Assembly (NCBI GenBank): GCA_963979005.1
Contig: CAXBVF010000015.1
Coordinates: 1 to 19,143 of the forward strand
From: UBA6164 sp963979005
GTDB taxonomy: Bacteria; Patescibacteriota; Gracilibacteria; BD1-5; UBA6164
Reading direction: 5' to 3'
Length of the DNA: 19,143 nucleotides
Shown piece after piece: positions 17,741-19,143 of the stretch (position 1 is the first letter of the stretch; every line of letters begins with the position of its first letter). A program made the translations under genes and the position numbers. Below the pieces are notes generated by a model. The model saw only the letters and a list, made by a program, of their open reading frames with translations, did no database searches and was not told the origin of the DNA.

Positions 17741-18010
17741 ATGGCTATTACAAAAGAAGCAAAAGCTAAAATCGTTGCTGATTTCGGTTGAAAAAAATGA
17801 AACACTGGTTCTACGGAAGTTCAAATTGCAATTTTAACTTCTGAAATAGAAAATTTAAAAGATCATTTATTAATTCATAAAAAAGATAATCACTCTAGAA
17901 GAGGTATCTTACTTATGGTTGCAAAAAGAAGAAAATTACTTTCATACTTAAAATGAAAAAATATAGAAAAATATAACGAAATCTTAGAAAAACTAAATCT
18001 TAGAAAATAA
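17741..18010 (+). CDS. rpsO: 30S ribosomal protein S15
   Basis: 89 aa, exactly the usual length of S15, which binds the central domain of 16S rRNA early in 30S assembly. Family blocks are plain: NTGSTEVQIAILTSEIENLK, HKKDNHSRRGILLMVAKRRK and LLSYLK near the C-terminus, ending LNLRK. It is the clearest test of the code: TGA falls at the position after FG in the N-terminal FGxxxGNTGS segment, again before NTGS, and after YLK, where glycine is acceptable and a stop is impossible. Three of its six glycines are TGA and three GGT. No SD is visible. Monocistronic, with a strong promoter and a shared terminator. Confidence 0.97.
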
Positions 18011-18014
18011 TAAT

Positions 18015-18045
18015 AAAAAAAGAACTAAATTTAGTTCTTTTTTTT
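18015..18045 (+). terminator. Bidirectional terminator between rpsO and rel
   Basis: A perfect palindrome centred at 18029/18030 (stem up to 15 bp, loop formed by the central AAATTT), with eight T at 18038-18045 on plus and seven T on minus from 18015-18021. It lies 4 nt after the rpsO stop and 9 nt after the rel stop, so it serves both convergent genes. Confidence 0.85.
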
Positions 18046-18054
18046 ATGTATAAA

Positions 18055-19143
18055 TTAATTCTTATCCTTAATAATTTTCCCAATAATTGATGAAAATAAC
18101 TTTGTTTTAAAATTTAATTTTAACCTTTCTATAAATCTATCAATTATTAAATAATCATAATCCAAAACCTTTAATTTTAATTCAATCTTTGTTTTTCTTT
18201 TTCACATATTAGTAGTATTAATACTATCTACATCAATTCACATCGAAAAAATAATATCACTTAATTCTTTCAATACTCAAATCTGATTTTCAAAAATTAA
18301 TTCCACAGCCACAATTATTGACTCATCTTCATATCATTCTAAATATGCCGATAACATTCTTTCTTTATTAACTCATTTTAATACATTACAATTTCTTTTA
18401 TGTACTGTAATTATTCATTTAGAATTTATATGAGCAACAACATTTTTTGGTAATTTTTTGTTACAACAACTTCATAATTTGTAAGCTAATCATTCTTCTC
18501 ATCATATAATTAATGATTTTTTTCATTCCTTATCCTTTTTACTAAGTTTTGCAGAAATTGCATTTTTAGGATTATTTTTCTTAACATTTAATAATTTTTT
18601 AGTTTTAAGTATTTTTTTAATAATTGAAGATGGTACAATACTTAAATTCCCAATTTGTTCCAATAGATTCCGCCTATCCTCTTTATTGTAGATAACCCCA
18701 TCAAGACTTTTTAATACTGATAATTCCTTATCAAATGGCTCTAATCATGCTTTTTCTAAATATTTACTCATCATATCTTTTCCTCTCTCTCTGTGTAAAT
18801 CTTTGTCTTCTTTTTTAAGATAATTTTTTATCCTATTTTTTGCTTTTACAGTTTTTACAAATGATATCCAAAATGGATTCGGTTTCTTATTCTTATCTAT
18901 AATAATTTCTACCACATCTCAATTACTTAATCATTTATCTAGCGGATAAACAGAATCATTAACTTTTGCTAGTGTTATATGGTCTCATAATTCAGTATGT
19001 ACGTAATAGGCAAAGTCTATCGGTGTAGATCCTGAAGGTAAATTAATAAAGTCTCATTTTGGTGTAAATACAAAAATCCTGTCCTTAAAAACATCAACTT
19101 TTAAAGATCAAACAAAATCACTATCTCAAACATTATTAACTAA
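18055..19143 (-). CDS. rel: RelA/SpoT-family (p)ppGpp synthetase/hydrolase, C-terminal part
   Basis: 362 codons visible. The frame is open to the right edge, so the catalytic N-terminal half is outside the window. What is seen is the regulatory half: the TGS domain (RIFVFTPKGDFINLPSGST, PIDFAYYVHTELGD, AKVNDSVYPL, GDVVEII), a helical region, then the conserved cysteine/zinc-finger region (LGSCCNKKLPKNV, IITVHKRNC) and a C-terminal ACT domain (VLKELSDIIFSMGIDVDSIN). This layout is that of long Rel/RelA/SpoT stringent-response enzymes that sense uncharged tRNA on the ribosome. Whether the protein makes, degrades or does both to (p)ppGpp cannot be seen. It converges on rpsO and shares its terminator. 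Stop TAA. Confidence 0.92.

Noticed and set aside
1..19143. Widespread pseudogenes or sequencing frameshifts
   Set aside because: Every interruption is an in-frame TGA and the frame continues unbroken on both sides. No shift is needed in any gene.
1..19143. UGA as tryptophan (Mycoplasma-type code 4)
   Set aside because: TGA falls at invariant Gly positions while conserved Trp positions (for example TYVWYDAL in MetRS, GWHIEC in CysRS) are TGG.
1..19143. CRISPR arrays, insertion sequences, phage or integrase genes
   Set aside because: No regularly spaced repeats, transposase motifs or terminal inverted repeats flanking a gene were seen. The repeats present are hairpins at gene ends or leaders.

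Overview
The window is very AT-rich and reads UGA as glycine. In the standard code nearly every gene is broken by in-frame TGA. Read with TGA as Gly, sixteen coding regions open end to end, and TGA falls on invariant glycines: the GITG motif of the sugar transferase, KTG of the PBP transpeptidase, the PP-loop-like GGGKDT of a MurL-type epimerase, and several glycines of S15 and GalU. TGG still encodes tryptophan, and stops are TAA or TAG only. This is genetic code 25, known from the CPR/Patescibacteria lineages Gracilibacteria (BD1-5/GN02) and Absconditabacteria (SR1). I cannot tell these two apart from this window.

Layout: nearly all genes are on the minus strand. From the left: a 3'-truncated unknown gene (1-163); a polyprenyl-phosphate sugar transferase (260-1732); two tiny plus-strand hydrophobic ORFs forming a self-contained unit (1899-2147); and a tight minus-strand operon metG > 177-aa membrane protein > galU > yvcK/cofD-like (6388 down to 2186). 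Next come an 82-aa orphan (6458-6706), a large pilin-like protein with a C-terminal FISUMP domain (6768-8459) and an M48 CAAX-type protease (8554-9798). A 419-nt gene-free stretch (9799-10217) follows, carrying a strong candidate for an unidentified structured RNA. Then a [2Fe-2S] thioredoxin-like ferredoxin plus cysS pair (11924 down to 10218), tRNA-Phe on plus (12040-12114), a CPA2 cation/proton antiporter with a TrkA-N domain (12154-13770), a class B penicillin-binding protein (13810-16128) directly behind a MurL-like epimerase gene (16132-17532), rpsO on plus (17741-18010), and the C-terminal part of a RelA/SpoT protein running off the right edge.

Function: the theme is cell envelope and core metabolism in a small genome. 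GalU, the YvcK-like protein and the sugar transferase concern nucleotide sugars and surface polysaccharide. MurL and the PBP concern peptidoglycan precursor and crosslinking, with MurL suggesting that D-Glu is made by epimerising the UDP-MurNAc-dipeptide rather than by glutamate racemase. The pilin-FISUMP protein is a candidate surface adhesin. MetRS, CysRS, S15, tRNA-Phe and Rel are housekeeping.

Expression signals: Shine-Dalgarno sequences are rare (clear only for the 46-aa ORF and the ferredoxin). Genes in operons abut with 0-7 nt between them, and rho-independent hairpins are frequent, several shared by convergent genes.
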